A stretch of DNA of 64,000 nt, taken from a virus. The notes beneath the pieces are model-generated. The model did no database searches. It had not been told where the DNA came from and saw nothing but the letters and a program-made list of their open reading frames with translations. The first letter of the stretch is position 1. Every line of letters begins with the position of its first letter. The stretch lies in the IMG/VR virus record IMGVR_UViG_3300043811_000176, positions 1-64,000 of that record; one strand, given 5' to 3'. Positions 1-7,876 of this stretch are shown piece after piece. A program made the translations under genes and the position numbers.

Positions 1-235
1 CGCGAGGAGTGTGGCGGAGAACGCAGCGTGGAGCGCGGCGGAGAGCGCGAGGAGTGTGGCGGAGAACGCAGCGAGGAGTGTGGCGGAGAACGTAGCGTGG
101 AGCGCGGCGGAGAGCGCGATGTGGAGCGCGAGGAGCGCGAGGAGCGCGAGGAGCGCGAGGAGCGCGAGGAGCGCGAGGAGCGTGGCGGAGAGCGCGATGT
201 GGAGCGCGAGGAGCGTGGCGGAGAGCGCGGCATGG
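1..235 (+). repeat. GC-rich tandem/degenerate repeat (GAGCGCGAG, GTGGCGGAGA units)
   Basis: Tandem and interleaved copies of GAGCGCGAG (six in a row near 127-180) and GTGGCGGAGA(A/G) fill the left edge. All unit spacings seen keep the reading frame. A slippage-prone array of this kind can change length between isolates, and assembly of the exact copy number is suspect. Confidence 0.85.
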
Positions 236-304
236 ATGTCGGCGAAGGGCGCGGCGTATGTATTAATGTCCGAAAAATTGATCGAACTCGTCAAGGCGGC
301 CTAA
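2..304 (+). CDS. Ala/Ser/Arg/Glu/Trp-rich tandem-repeat protein (5' end outside window)
   Basis: The frame is open from the window edge, so the true start probably lies upstream; a GTG at 11 is the first internal candidate. The protein is almost entirely repeats built from ARSVAE, NAAWSAA and SAMWSARS blocks, then a short unique tail ending KLIELVKAA. Such Ala-rich, Trp-punctuated repeat proteins occur as hypothetical proteins in soil phages; their function is unknown to me. The stop lies 2 nt before the next ATG (307), which supports this frame over the equally open Glu/Arg-rich frame (28-306). Low complexity makes the assignment uncertain. Confidence 0.5.
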   Translation, partial: ARSVAENAAWSAAESARSVAENAARSVAENVAWSAAESAMWSARSARSARSARSARSARSVAESAMWSARSVAESAAWMSAKGAAYVLMSEKLIELVKAA

Positions 305-306
305 AC

Positions 307-537
307 ATGACCGAATACGAACAAGCAAAAGCATGGCGAGTCGCCAAGGGGCTGTCCCTCGATGACCTCGCTGATCTCACGGGATATTCCCGCACCTCGA
401 TCCTTTGGTTCGAGCGCGGCGCGCTTCCTTCCGGCAAGGAAATCAACAAATTCGCTTGGCACCGCTACAAGCGAATTTGCCAAGCTATTGACGCCGATCT
501 GAATCCTGTACTGTTTGGATGGGGAGGATCGATATGA
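307..537 (+). CDS. XRE-family helix-turn-helix regulator
   Basis: A 76-residue protein whose segment from about residue 8 to 60 has the Cro/CI fold pattern: WRVAKGLSLDDLADLTGYS is helix 1 plus the first HTH helix, and RTSILWFERG is the recognition helix. No second domain is present, so it is a DNA-binding-only regulator. The start at ATG 307 follows the upstream stop by 2 nt; the longer in-frame extension through the repeat array is rejected because the HTH begins right after this ATG. Its stop overlaps the next start (ATGA). Target operators are unknown. Confidence 0.8.
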   Translation: MTEYEQAKAWRVAKGLSLDDLADLTGYSRTSILWFERGALPSGKEINKFAWHRYKRICQAIDADLNPVLFGWGGSI

Positions 538-698
538 CCTTTTTTACTCTGGGGCTGGTTTCCGCCGCTTTGTTCCTGCTCGTAGCCGTGGCGTGGCTGG
601 TTGTTCTGGAACGCGAGCGCCGCCGGCACTGCGGCGTCCGAGACGAGATCGGGCGTTTGCGGCGCAAAGCCGAGCGGTTGAAGGCGTTCAAATCATGA
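534..698 (+). CDS. Small single-pass membrane protein with basic coiled tail
   Basis: A 54-residue ORF with an ATGA overlap to the upstream regulator. Residues 3-25 form one hydrophobic transmembrane helix (LGLVSAALFLLVAVAWLVV). The remainder is charged, RERRRHCGVRDEIGRLRRK, and probably helical and cytoplasmic. Its stop overlaps the next start. Reminiscent of small phage membrane proteins of unknown role; too short to assign to a family. Confidence 0.6.
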   Translation: MTFFTLGLVSAALFLLVAVAWLVVLERERRRHCGVRDEIGRLRRKAERLKAFKS

Positions 699-775
699 CG
701 ACGTGGCTGTCGACGCATCTCATTTTGGCGATCCTGCCGTTTATTTTGCTGGGGTTGTGGAGTACGATCGAATGA
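695..775 (+). CDS. 26-residue membrane peptide
   Basis: MTTWLSTHLILAILPFILLG followed by LWSTIE: essentially one transmembrane helix. It overlaps both neighbours by 4 nt (ATGA), so it is probably translated by coupling. Function unknown. Confidence 0.45.
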   Translation: MTTWLSTHLILAILPFILLGLWSTIE

Positions 776-1137
776 GCGTATGCCCTTCGTGCGGCCAGAC
801 GCTACCCCGCGACTTTCTCTTCGTCGGAACGTCCGAGTGGTTTCGCGTCGAAGGCAAGCAGCGCCTCGTGCTCCAGCGCGTGCTAAAAGCCGGCGTGCAC
901 GGAGTTCATGCCGAAGTGCTGTTCGAGCATATTTACGGAAATGACGTCGATGGCGGCCCCGATTTCAAGTGCTTAGCGGTTGTGATTCGGCATTTGAATA
1001 AGAAACTCGCCCCTTTGGAAAAACGGGTGTGGGCCGGACGCAACAAGCGTTTTTACCGATTGGAGGATGTAGGCGCCGCACAGGAAATATATGAGAAGCG
1101 TAAAAAGAGGGTGACAAAGACCAATGACAAAAAATAA
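772..1137 (+). CDS. Zinc-ribbon plus OmpR-type winged-helix protein
   Basis: A 121-residue protein. Residues 4-7 give CPSCG, half of a zinc ribbon. From about residue 25 the pattern RLVLQRVLKAGVHGVHAEVL, then IYG, a loop and IRHLNKKLAP, then KRFYRLED matches the winged-helix effector domain of OmpR-like response regulators (HTH, recognition helix, wing). There is no receiver domain. Start at 772 (ATGA overlap) rather than the longer frame. Probably a DNA-binding protein in the early operon; the target is unknown. Confidence 0.6.
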   Translation: MSVCPSCGQTLPRDFLFVGTSEWFRVEGKQRLVLQRVLKAGVHGVHAEVLFEHIYGNDVDGGPDFKCLAVVIRHLNKKLAPLEKRVWAGRNKRFYRLEDVGAAQEIYEKRKKRVTKTNDKK

Positions 1138-1711
1138 AATCGATCCTTTACGCGACCCGTGCTGGATTTGTGAGCGCAGCAAATACGACAGCTTGCGAGC
1201 GCAAGCGCCATGCGTGCCGGGGAAATGCCCGCATGATGGGAACCCTAAATTCGGAGGATATACTGTAAAAGAATCCATAGCAACGCGAGGTTGGCTCAAC
1301 GCAAACGGGGCGATCCTGGCCTTTGTCGCCGCGCTGGTTCTGGTTCTGGGCGTCATGTTGGGGGCTATTCAGGAAGAACCTGAGATCAGTTTGTACCTCC
1401 CCACGGCTGTTGAAGAAAATGCGCAAACGTTCGACGGATTCTGTTGTTCGCTCAGCGCTTCGCAAAGTGAACCATCCAATTACAGCCAAAGCATAGGTAA
1501 AAAAACCAATAGCGAGATCAGTAAGCTTCATTTCACCACAAAACAAAGTCGTTGGCCAATATATTATTTTGGTATTTTTGGATGCGTCGTTTGGATTGTT
1601 GGTATTTATGTCTTTGGATTCAATGGTAGTGCTGGGCTTATGATTGTATTGTTCGGGACGTGCATTCTTATTTTCTACGCCAGCGCCTTGCTCGGGAGGC
1701 ATGTTCCGTGA
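1124..1711 (+). CDS. Multi-pass membrane protein with N-terminal Cys motif
   Basis: A 195-residue ORF overlapping its neighbour by 14 nt. It starts with a short Cys-containing region (CWICE, CVPGKC). Hydrophobic helices follow at about 60-82, 145-167 and 170-190. Local base composition is more AT-rich than neighbours. The opposite strand also carries a long ORF (1148-1717) with a plausible membrane helix; operon context favours this strand, but only moderately. No function recognised. Confidence 0.5.
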   Translation: MTKNKIDPLRDPCWICERSKYDSLRAQAPCVPGKCPHDGNPKFGGYTVKESIATRGWLNANGAILAFVAALVLVLGVMLGAIQEEPEISLYLPTAVEENAQTFDGFCCSLSASQSEPSNYSQSIGKKTNSEISKLHFTTKQSRWPIYYFGIFGCVVWIVGIYVFGFNGSAGLMIVLFGTCILIFYASALLGRHVP

Positions 1712-3597
1712 GGGCAATTTGTATTGATTACGAAACGCATTTCAGCGATGAATACAGTCTGTCGCGCATGTCGACAGAAAATTATGTGCGAGATCCGCGC
1801 TTCAAAGCGCACGGTGCTGCTATCCGTTGGAGTGCGACAACTGAGCCAGTTTGGTATGATGAATCTCGCCTTCGTTATGTCCTCTCGCAAGAGGATTGGA
1901 GCGACACCTTAATCTTCGCGTGGCACTGTAATTTTGATGGTTTGATCCTCACGCATCATTACGGTGTAAAGCCCAAGATGTGGGGCTGCCCGATGAGTAT
2001 GGCGCGCCTTCTACATCCCATTCACCAATCCGTGGCACTCGATGCGATCCGCAAACTATATGGAATGCCGGCAAAAATTACGCCATATTCAATCTTTAAG
2101 GGTAAGCAATGGGATGAGCTTACCAAACGCGAACAGGAGATGATCGGCGAGGGGGCGTGCGACGAGGTAAATAGTATTTGGACACTGTTTAAGAAGTTTG
2201 TGTCACAAGTGCCGATAGAAGAGCTAGACGTAATTGACTCTTTGGTGTCGATGTTCGTCGATCCCGTCCTCCAAGCCGACGTCCCGCTCCTCAAGGAACT
2301 ATGGAAATCGGAAGAAATAGCGAAGCGCGAGCGATACGCGGCGCTCGATATCTCCGAAGACGATGTCCAATCGACCGCTAAATTCCAAGCGCTTCTCGAA
2401 GCCGAGGGCGTCGAGATCGAGTACAAGGACAGTCCTCCTCGCAAAGACGGGACGCGGGGGCTGATCCCCGCCTTCGCCAAGACCGACGATTTCATGCAAA
2501 ATCTATTGGAGGACGAAGATGACCGGATCAGAGGGCTCGCCGAGGCAAGGATCGGCGCCAAGTCGACGCTTCTCCAGACGCGCGCCGCGACCCTCGGTGG
2601 AATGGCGAAAAGAGGATCTTTGCCGGTTTATTTGCGCTACTGCGGCGCTGCTACCCTCCGGCCTACGGGAGGCGATGGTGCAAACTGGCTCAACTTCAAG
2701 CGTGGTTCCGCTATCCGACGTTCGATTTTGGCGCCGGAAGGATATCTGCTAGGGCCGGTCGATGCTTCGCAGATTGAGTTTAGGGTATGTATGTATCTCG
2801 CCGGGCAAGACGACGTGCTCGACTTGATGCGCTCAGGCGGCGATCCCTACGTGACTTTGGCCAGCGAGATTTACCGGGAGAAGGTATATAAACCGGCGAA
2901 GGATGATCCGCGCCGACTGGAGATGGAACAGAAGAGGGGGGCAGGTAAGCAAGGGCGACTCATGGTGATCTATGGTTGCGCTGCCGAGAAGTACCAGAAA
3001 ACCGCCAAAGCGGGTCTGTATGGTCCTCCTGTCGAAATGGATTACGGCGAAGCCGCGCGGCATGTCATAGTTGCTCGCGACATGATGCCTGCTGTGACCG
3101 CCCCTAATACCGGCTACTGGGCGCAATGCAACCGCATAATATCGCGTTTAGCCGGCGGACCTCCGATGGAGTGGGGACCGTTCCTGGTAAAGGATCACCG
3201 CTTGATTCTGCCGAGCGGTCAGGCGATGATCTACGACACGCTGGAGTTCCATCGGCCGGACGTCGACGAGGACTGCCGCGACTTCGAGCGCAACGGTTAC
3301 TGGCGGATGAGGGTCAAGCGCGGCTGGAAGAAGATGTGGGGGTCGAAATTGACCCAGAACATTTGCGAAATGGTCAGTCGCGTCATCGTCAGTCAAGCCA
3401 TGATCCGCATCAAGCGGCAGTACGGAATCAGGAGCCTGAACTGGCCCTATGACGAATTACTCCTCTTGCTCCCCGACAATTCGAAAGCCGAGGAAACGCT
3501 TGAACTGTGCCGGTTGGAGTTGTGTCGGACCCCGGAATGGCTTCCCGAGATTCCCTTAGACGCGGAAGCGAGCCTTGGGAAACGCTACAGTAAGTGA
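1708..3597 (+). CDS. DNA polymerase I-like (family A) with 3'-5' exonuclease
   Basis: A 629-residue replicative polymerase. Exonuclease motifs: IDYET (D7, E9), NFDGL (N75, D77) and GACDEV (D152). Polymerase motif A is DASQIEFR (D352), the O-helix/motif B is KQGRLMVIYG (K414-Y422), and motif C is YDE at 581-583. Most family A enzymes have HDE there, so this is a substitution of the His. There is no 5'-3' exonuclease domain, as usual for phage enzymes. GTG 1708 is chosen as start: it overlaps the upstream stop (GTGA), has GGGAGG about 9 nt upstream, and leaves the first exonuclease motif at the expected place. Acts in the cytoplasm copying phage DNA. Confidence 0.95.
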   Translation: MRAICIDYETHFSDEYSLSRMSTENYVRDPRFKAHGAAIRWSATTEPVWYDESRLRYVLSQEDWSDTLIFAWHCNFDGLILTHHYGVKPKMWGCPMSMARLLHPIHQSVALDAIRKLYGMPAKITPYSIFKGKQWDELTKREQEMIGEGACDEVNSIWTLFKKFVSQVPIEELDVIDSLVSMFVDPVLQADVPLLKELWKSEEIAKRERYAALDISEDDVQSTAKFQALLEAEGVEIEYKDSPPRKDGTRGLIPAFAKTDDFMQNLLEDEDDRIRGLAEARIGAKSTLLQTRAATLGGMAKRGSLPVYLRYCGAATLRPTGGDGANWLNFKRGSAIRRSILAPEGYLLGPVDASQIEFRVCMYLAGQDDVLDLMRSGGDPYVTLASEIYREKVYKPAKDDPRRLEMEQKRGAGKQGRLMVIYGCAAEKYQKTAKAGLYGPPVEMDYGEAARHVIVARDMMPAVTAPNTGYWAQCNRIISRLAGGPPMEWGPFLVKDHRLILPSGQAMIYDTLEFHRPDVDEDCRDFERNGYWRMRVKRGWKKMWGSKLTQNICEMVSRVIVSQAMIRIKRQYGIRSLNWPYDELLLLLPDNSKAEETLELCRLELCRTPEWLPEIPLDAEASLGKRYSK

Positions 3598-3606
3598 GGA
3601 TACAAT

Positions 3607-3903
3607 ATGGACACTTATGAATCCCTGCTTGGCCACGTCCGACACCACAACATCAGGCGGATGCTGCTGCGCGGTTGCGAATCTTCGTCTGGATTATTGA
3701 TGATGAAGCGCAGTTTAATAGATGGCTGTATGGAAGAAGATGCGAGAACAATAGGAACGGCCATCAAGGACATGACGGACGAAGAATTCAACCGTCGAAT
3801 CGCGCGGTTCCTAGATATCAGGGGGACGATTGTACTCATGCCGAGCGATCATCTCGACCGTCGCTTCGCCGGTATGCTTGCCCGCGGAATCCCGCACACT
3901 TGA
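3607..3903 (+). CDS. Hypothetical protein (98 aa)
   Basis: Follows the polymerase by 9 nt with a GAGGATA-type ribosome binding site. Mixed alpha/beta composition, Met- and Arg-rich, no membrane segment. A DEEFNRRIARFLD helix is followed by an IVLMPSDHLD strand-turn. I do not recognise a family. Position suggests a replication accessory role, by context only. Confidence 0.6.
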   Translation: MDTYESLLGHVRHHNIRRMLLRGCESSSGLLMMKRSLIDGCMEEDARTIGTAIKDMTDEEFNRRIARFLDIRGTIVLMPSDHLDRRFAGMLARGIPHT

Positions 3904-3975
3904 CCTCGCTCGACGGTACGACCCAGTCCGCGCAATTACACTCCCGTCACTGAAATTCATGAGGGAACAGCCGAA

Positions 3976-4251
3976 ATGAGCACTGAAAAAGACGACAGAG
4001 ACGCTAAATTAGCGAAAATTGCGAAATCGCTTCCTTCCATGACGACTTCCGAACAGTGTGAATTTGCGTGCTATTTGCTGGTAGTTGCGGTCAGTATGGA
4101 GCGAGATACGGTTACCGAAGCGATGGACCTTTTACGTTTTGGGTATCCCAGGATCGAAAAGTTGCTACGAACGACTTTTGGTCAAGTCCAAGATGCTAAA
4201 TTGCGAGTACGTAAAGCGTTGAAAGACACAGGAATCGATGAACGGCGATGA
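3976..4251 (+). CDS. Hypothetical protein (91 aa)
   Basis: Preceded by GAGGGAACAG and with an ATGA overlap to the nuclease gene downstream. Mostly helical and charged, with basic ends (KDDRDAKLAKIAKS; RVRKALKDTGIDERR). No motif recognised. Tight coupling to the Cas4-like nuclease suggests co-expression. Confidence 0.6.
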   Translation: MSTEKDDRDAKLAKIAKSLPSMTTSEQCEFACYLLVVAVSMERDTVTEAMDLLRFGYPRIEKLLRTTFGQVQDAKLRVRKALKDTGIDERR

Positions 4252-4943
4252 ATTCCGACCCCGGCCCCATCCCGACCTTTCTCGATCGCACTCCGCTGAT
4301 CCATTCGTTCAGCGCTCTGAGCTGCTACGAGAACGTATGCCCGCACCAGTATTATCACACCTATATCGCTAAGACCGTTCCCTACGTCGAGACGCCCAAG
4401 CGCAAACGCGGCAACGACGTGCATGCGGCGCTCGACAAGCGCGTATCGCAAGGCGCTCCGCTCCCCCCCGACATGCTCCAGTGGGAGCCGTTCGCCGCTC
4501 CGTTCGATGGGAAGGGGGCGAAGACCGAGTTGAAGCTGGCGATCACCGCCCAAGGCGTCGCGACCGACTATTGGGGAAAGACCGGGACGTGGTTGCGCGG
4601 GCGAGTCGACGTGGCGCTCGTCAACGGCGAGAACGCTTATATTCTCGATTGGAAAACCGGGGGCAGTAAGTACGAATCTCGTTTCGAGCTGGACGTCGGG
4701 GCGTTACTCCTGCACGCCGCGAATCCCCAACTGACTAAGATAAAAGGCGCTTATGCCTGGCTAAAGGAAAACCGGCTTGGAACGACGTACGATCTCTCGG
4801 ATACGCGTCACGCGTGGACCAAGGTAACGGGGATCGTGACGCATATCGAGCGCGACCGGAAAAGGGGCGAGTTCGACAAGCGGCCGGGGGCCTTATGCGG
4901 CTGGTGTTTCGTGGAATCGTGTGAGCACAGGAGGTCGCGATGA
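4248..4943 (+). CDS. Cas4/RecB-like PD-(D/E)XK nuclease with Fe-S cysteines
   Basis: A 231-residue protein with the Cas4/RecB nuclease order. An N-terminal CPHQYY cysteine (about 30) and GNDVHAAL (helix with the His) come first. Then GRVDVAL gives the active-site Asp and LDWKTGGSKY gives the D-x-K core. A C-terminal CGWCFVESC supplies three cysteines, which with the first could ligate a 4Fe-4S cluster as in Cas4/AddB. Likely an end-processing or recombination nuclease. ATGA overlaps on both sides. There are no cas1/cas2 genes or CRISPR nearby, so a recombination role is more likely than adaptation. Confidence 0.85.
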   Translation: MNSDPGPIPTFLDRTPLIHSFSALSCYENVCPHQYYHTYIAKTVPYVETPKRKRGNDVHAALDKRVSQGAPLPPDMLQWEPFAAPFDGKGAKTELKLAITAQGVATDYWGKTGTWLRGRVDVALVNGENAYILDWKTGGSKYESRFELDVGALLLHAANPQLTKIKGAYAWLKENRLGTTYDLSDTRHAWTKVTGIVTHIERDRKRGEFDKRPGALCGWCFVESCEHRRSR

Positions 4944-5146
4944 TCGCTTGGTTTTTGCGTAAATGGCGCCACTGGCGAGACCCTCACGGGGAGCGACAGA
5001 TTCTAGCCAAATACTCGACTCCCGGTCTCAAGCGTTCCGAACTATCGCGCTACGGCAAGATGTGGCACTTGCGCGAATGTTATAGGATGACTCCCGAAGA
5101 ACGCGAGAAGTTGCTTTCGGAGATGTATCCCGATGCGCGTCGTTGA
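4940..5146 (+). CDS. Hypothetical basic protein (68 aa)
   Basis: Strongly basic and tryptophan-rich N-terminus (WFLRKWRHWRDPHGERQ), then two helices ending TPEEREKLLSEMYPDARR. ATGA overlap with the nuclease upstream and 14-nt overlap with the zinc protein downstream. No family recognised; could bind nucleic acid, by composition only. Confidence 0.55.
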   Translation: MIAWFLRKWRHWRDPHGERQILAKYSTPGLKRSELSRYGKMWHLRECYRMTPEEREKLLSEMYPDARR

Positions 5147-5366
5147 AAAATTTGTTAACTGGTTCAGGCGATTCTTTGCATCAAATGAAGCGACGCGGCA
5201 GGAATTCGTGTCCGAAGATGCCAAGCGCCCTGATTTATTGCGTTATGAAGCGCGGGCGCGCGGGTATGAGGGCAACGCTTGCGTGACATGCGGTAACTTC
5301 ACGATGGTTCGCAACGGCACTTGCCTCCGTTGCGATTCGTGCGGCAGCACGACGGGATGCTCCTGA
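5133..5366 (+). CDS. Stand-alone zinc tail of class II ribonucleotide reductase type
   Basis: A 77-residue protein. Its last 35 residues (EARARGYEGNACVTCGNFT, then MVRNGTCLRCDSCGSTTGC) match the C-terminal zinc-binding tail of B12-dependent (class II, NrdJ) ribonucleotide reductases, with two CxxC pairs and the terminal GC motif. In the full enzyme this mobile tail carries cysteines that re-reduce the active site. No reductase catalytic domain is present in this window. It may service the host NrdJ or be a repurposed zinc ribbon. The N-terminal 35 residues are basic and aromatic and not recognised. Confidence 0.75.
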   Translation: MRVVEKFVNWFRRFFASNEATRQEFVSEDAKRPDLLRYEARARGYEGNACVTCGNFTMVRNGTCLRCDSCGSTTGCS

Positions 5367-5367
5367 T

Positions 5368-5646
5368 ATGCACACCCCTGAATGGTTTGAAAAACGGGAC
5401 ATAAAGAAGTACCTCGATGAGCGCAAGTGCTGGTACTTCTCGCCCCAGATGGCCGGCTACGGTAAGGCCGGCGTGCCCGACATCATCGCGTGCATCGACG
5501 GAAAGATGGTTGCGATCGAGGTCAAGCGGGCCGGTAAGCCCTTGACGCCCATACAGGCGCGGATGCTGGAAGAGATCGCAGCGGCCGGTGGGGTGTGTTT
5601 CTGGGGAATCGCAGAGACGGTGATCGCGTGTTTGAAGGATTTGTGA
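5368..5646 (+). CDS. VRR-NUC domain nuclease
   Basis: A 92-residue minimal VRR-NUC protein (PD-(D/E)XK superfamily). It has GYGKAGVPDIIACIDG (the G-x-PD core with Asp), then VAIEVKRAGKPLTPIQ (E-x-K plus the conserved Q region) and a C-terminal helix. Phage members are Holliday-junction or flap-type endonucleases in replication modules. One nucleotide separates it from the previous stop. Confidence 0.9.
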   Translation: MHTPEWFEKRDIKKYLDERKCWYFSPQMAGYGKAGVPDIIACIDGKMVAIEVKRAGKPLTPIQARMLEEIAAAGGVCFWGIAETVIACLKDL

Positions 5647-5647
5647 A

Positions 5648-5776
5648 ATGAGCGAGAACACAGAGGCGATGCTCATGCTGCTGGGGCTGGTCGTCTTCTT
5701 CCTGGTTCTGCCCGCCAGGTGGGACCCCGCGGTCCGTCTCAAGGAGTGGAACGAGACCAGGGGGAGGCGACGATGA
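5648..5776 (+). CDS. 42-residue membrane protein
   Basis: Begins 1 nt after the VRR-NUC stop and overlaps the cupin gene start by 4 nt. Residues 8-23 (MLMLLGLVVFFLVLPA) form one transmembrane helix; the tail is basic (ETRGRRR). Unknown function. Confidence 0.55.
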   Translation: MSENTEAMLMLLGLVVFFLVLPARWDPAVRLKEWNETRGRRR

Positions 5777-6216
5777 CCTGGTGGCACGACCTGGCCGCGA
5801 GTCGGCCTCCCGACTTCGTGGTTGGGGCCGACAAGGAGAATCCCTACCTCCGCCGCTGGTGGGTCGTCCCGCGCAACAACCTCGCGAACGCCTACCTGCA
5901 CCAGTTCCTGCGCTCGGACGATGACCACGCGCTCCACGATCACATGTACGTGAACCTCTCCTACCTGCTGGAGGGCACCTACGTGGAGCACACGATCGCC
6001 CAGGGCGGGGTACACCACTCGCGGCGGTACCGGGCCGGAGATCTCCGCCTGCGCTGGCCGACGACGGCGCACCGCATCGAGGTCGCCGAGCCGTGCTGGA
6101 GCCTCTTCCTGACCGGCCCGCGGGTCCGGCAGTGGGGCTTCCACTGCCCAGGGGGCTGGCGCCACTGGCGCGAGTTCACGAGCGAGCGCGACGCGACCGG
6201 GAAGGGGTGCGAGTGA
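5773..6216 (+). CDS. Cupin-like phage protein
   Basis: A 147-residue protein of a conserved phage type. ALHDHMYVNLSYLLEGTYVE and AGDLRLRWPTTAHRIEV form a beta-barrel pattern, with His residues (HDH, AHRIE) placed like cupin metal ligands. The end is FLTGPRVRQWGFHCPGGW. Probably a small-molecule-binding or oxygenase-like cupin; the substrate is unknown. Start at 5773 by ATGA overlap, not the longer frame. Confidence 0.75.
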   Translation: MTWWHDLAASRPPDFVVGADKENPYLRRWWVVPRNNLANAYLHQFLRSDDDHALHDHMYVNLSYLLEGTYVEHTIAQGGVHHSRRYRAGDLRLRWPTTAHRIEVAEPCWSLFLTGPRVRQWGFHCPGGWRHWREFTSERDATGKGCE

Positions 6217-6257
6217 TGATTATCTCCCGCGACGCCATCTACGCCTCCCCCAGTTAA
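6216..6257 (+). CDS. 13-codon leader mini-ORF coupled to the helicase gene
   Basis: ATG at 6216 has AAGGGG about 9 nt upstream and encodes MIISRDAIYASPS. Its TAA overlaps the helicase ATG (TAATG), while the helicase start itself has no Shine-Dalgarno. This arrangement suggests translation coupling. The peptide itself may have no function. Confidence 0.4.
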   Translation: MIISRDAIYASPS

Positions 6258-7876
6258 TGAACTTCTACCACGACCATAAGCGCAATTTGCTCGTTTACGA
6301 GACGCCGTCGCCTTTGCACGTGGCGCAGCTCACGCAGAGCATTCCGGCCGCGCGTCAGGTCAATGGCGCTCACGTAGCTGTTCCGATTACGCTCCAAAAC
6401 TCCCAGATTCTCCGTTATCTCCAATACCCCGTGGCTCCAATCGTCACCGACGCCAATTACGATTTTCCGATCGAACCCGGGCGCGTTCCTAAAGAGCACC
6501 AGAAGGCGATGTGCAATTTCTCGATTTTGCACCCCCGTAGCTTCAATCTCAGCGATCCCGGCACGATGAAAACGCTTCCGGCGCTCTGGGCTGCGGATTG
6601 GCTCATGAGGCAAAATCCCGGCTGGCGAGCGCTTATTATCGCGCCCCTCAACGTCATAGAGAACGTGTGGCCGCAGGCCGTTTTCAGCAACTTTTTGGAG
6701 CGGCGTTCTTTTGAAGTCCTGCATGGCGGCGCTGAAAAGCGGCGAGCGCTGTTGGCGAAAAAGCCTGATTTTTCGCTTATCAACGTAGACGGCATGTCGA
6801 TCGGCGCTCACGTGCGGCGCAGCACTCGCCAGCGGCTCGAATTGGACGGGCTTTCGCGCGATCTCGCCGAGGATAAGGCGATCAAGATAATCATTGTGGA
6901 CGAAGCGGATGCCTACTGCGATGCCCAGACCAAACGCCACTTGGCAACGCGCCTTGCGATCGGCGACAGGCCCTATTTATGGCTGTTGACCGGAACGCCC
7001 ACAGGGCAAACTCCGACAGATGCCTACGGCTTGGGAAAACTGGTCAACAACGCGCATGGTAAGAGCTTCAGGGATTTTCGCGCGGCGACCATGATTCAGG
7101 TGTCCAATTTCAAATGGATTCCGCGCAAGGACGGCAACGAAACAGCTTTTAGGCTTCTGACGCCCGCAATTCGCTACGATATAAAAGACGTTTGGAAAAA
7201 CGCGCCGCCCTGCGTGACGAAACAGCTTGCAGTCCCATTGACCGCCGATCAGATACGGCATTTGGGCGAACTCAAGCGTTCCTTGCAGATCACGATGCGC
7301 AGCGGCAAGACGATCACTGCTCAAAACGAAGCCGGCGCCCGTTTGAAATTGCTCCAGATCAGTCTGGGCATGATCTATGATTCTGTTCATAAAGCGCATG
7401 CGATCGATGCTGTGCCGCGGTACAAAGAAGTTGAAAAAATAATTAACTCGACTCAGAGAAAAGTGTTGATTTTCTCTCCATTAACCAGTATCGTTGATTT
7501 TCTCTTTACAACGCTGAGTAAAAAATGGAAATGCGGCGTCATCAACGGCGAGGTGTCTCTAAAGGACAGGAAAGCGGCCATAGACGCTTTTGTAACGAAG
7601 CCGGAATACAAGATCATGATCTTGGATCCTCAGTCTGTGAGTCACGGCATCAACGATTTCGTGGTCGCTGACACTGTGATCTGGATAGCTCCAATCGACA
7701 AGACGCGACTTTATATCCAGGGAAACAAGCGTGTGCATCGACCAGGACAAGAGCATCCTGTAACCATCTGGCAGGTCGTATCCAACAAGACCGAGATTGG
7801 CATGTTCGAGCGCTTGGAGAGCAATACGTCGATGCAAGGGCTTCTTCTGGACATGGTGCGGAGGGGAGAGATATGA
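6257..7876 (+). CDS. SNF2-family superfamily 2 helicase
   Basis: A 539-residue two-domain helicase. Motif I is SDPGTMKT near residue 100, an unusual P-loop with Met for the usual Gly/Ser. Motif Ia is ALIIAPLNV, motif II is IIIVDEADAY, and motif III is LLTGTP. The C-terminal RecA domain shows VLIFSPLTSI and motif VI QGNKRVHRPGQ. SNF2-like proteins of this type in phage replication modules probably remodel forks or strip proteins from DNA. The downstream gene overlaps by ATGA. Confidence 0.93.
   Translation: MNFYHDHKRNLLVYETPSPLHVAQLTQSIPAARQVNGAHVAVPITLQNSQILRYLQYPVAPIVTDANYDFPIEPGRVPKEHQKAMCNFSILHPRSFNLSDPGTMKTLPALWAADWLMRQNPGWRALIIAPLNVIENVWPQAVFSNFLERRSFEVLHGGAEKRRALLAKKPDFSLINVDGMSIGAHVRRSTRQRLELDGLSRDLAEDKAIKIIIVDEADAYCDAQTKRHLATRLAIGDRPYLWLLTGTPTGQTPTDAYGLGKLVNNAHGKSFRDFRAATMIQVSNFKWIPRKDGNETAFRLLTPAIRYDIKDVWKNAPPCVTKQLAVPLTADQIRHLGELKRSLQITMRSGKTITAQNEAGARLKLLQISLGMIYDSVHKAHAIDAVPRYKEVEKIINSTQRKVLIFSPLTSIVDFLFTTLSKKWKCGVINGEVSLKDRKAAIDAFVTKPEYKIMILDPQSVSHGINDFVVADTVIWIAPIDKTRLYIQGNKRVHRPGQEHPVTIWQVVSNKTEIGMFERLESNTSMQGLLLDMVRRGEI

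Noticed and set aside
1148-1717. Minus-strand ORF with a plausible membrane helix opposite the 1124-1711 gene
   Set aside because: Helix segment looks real but the flanking sequence does not, and the surrounding operon with coupled starts is on the plus strand.
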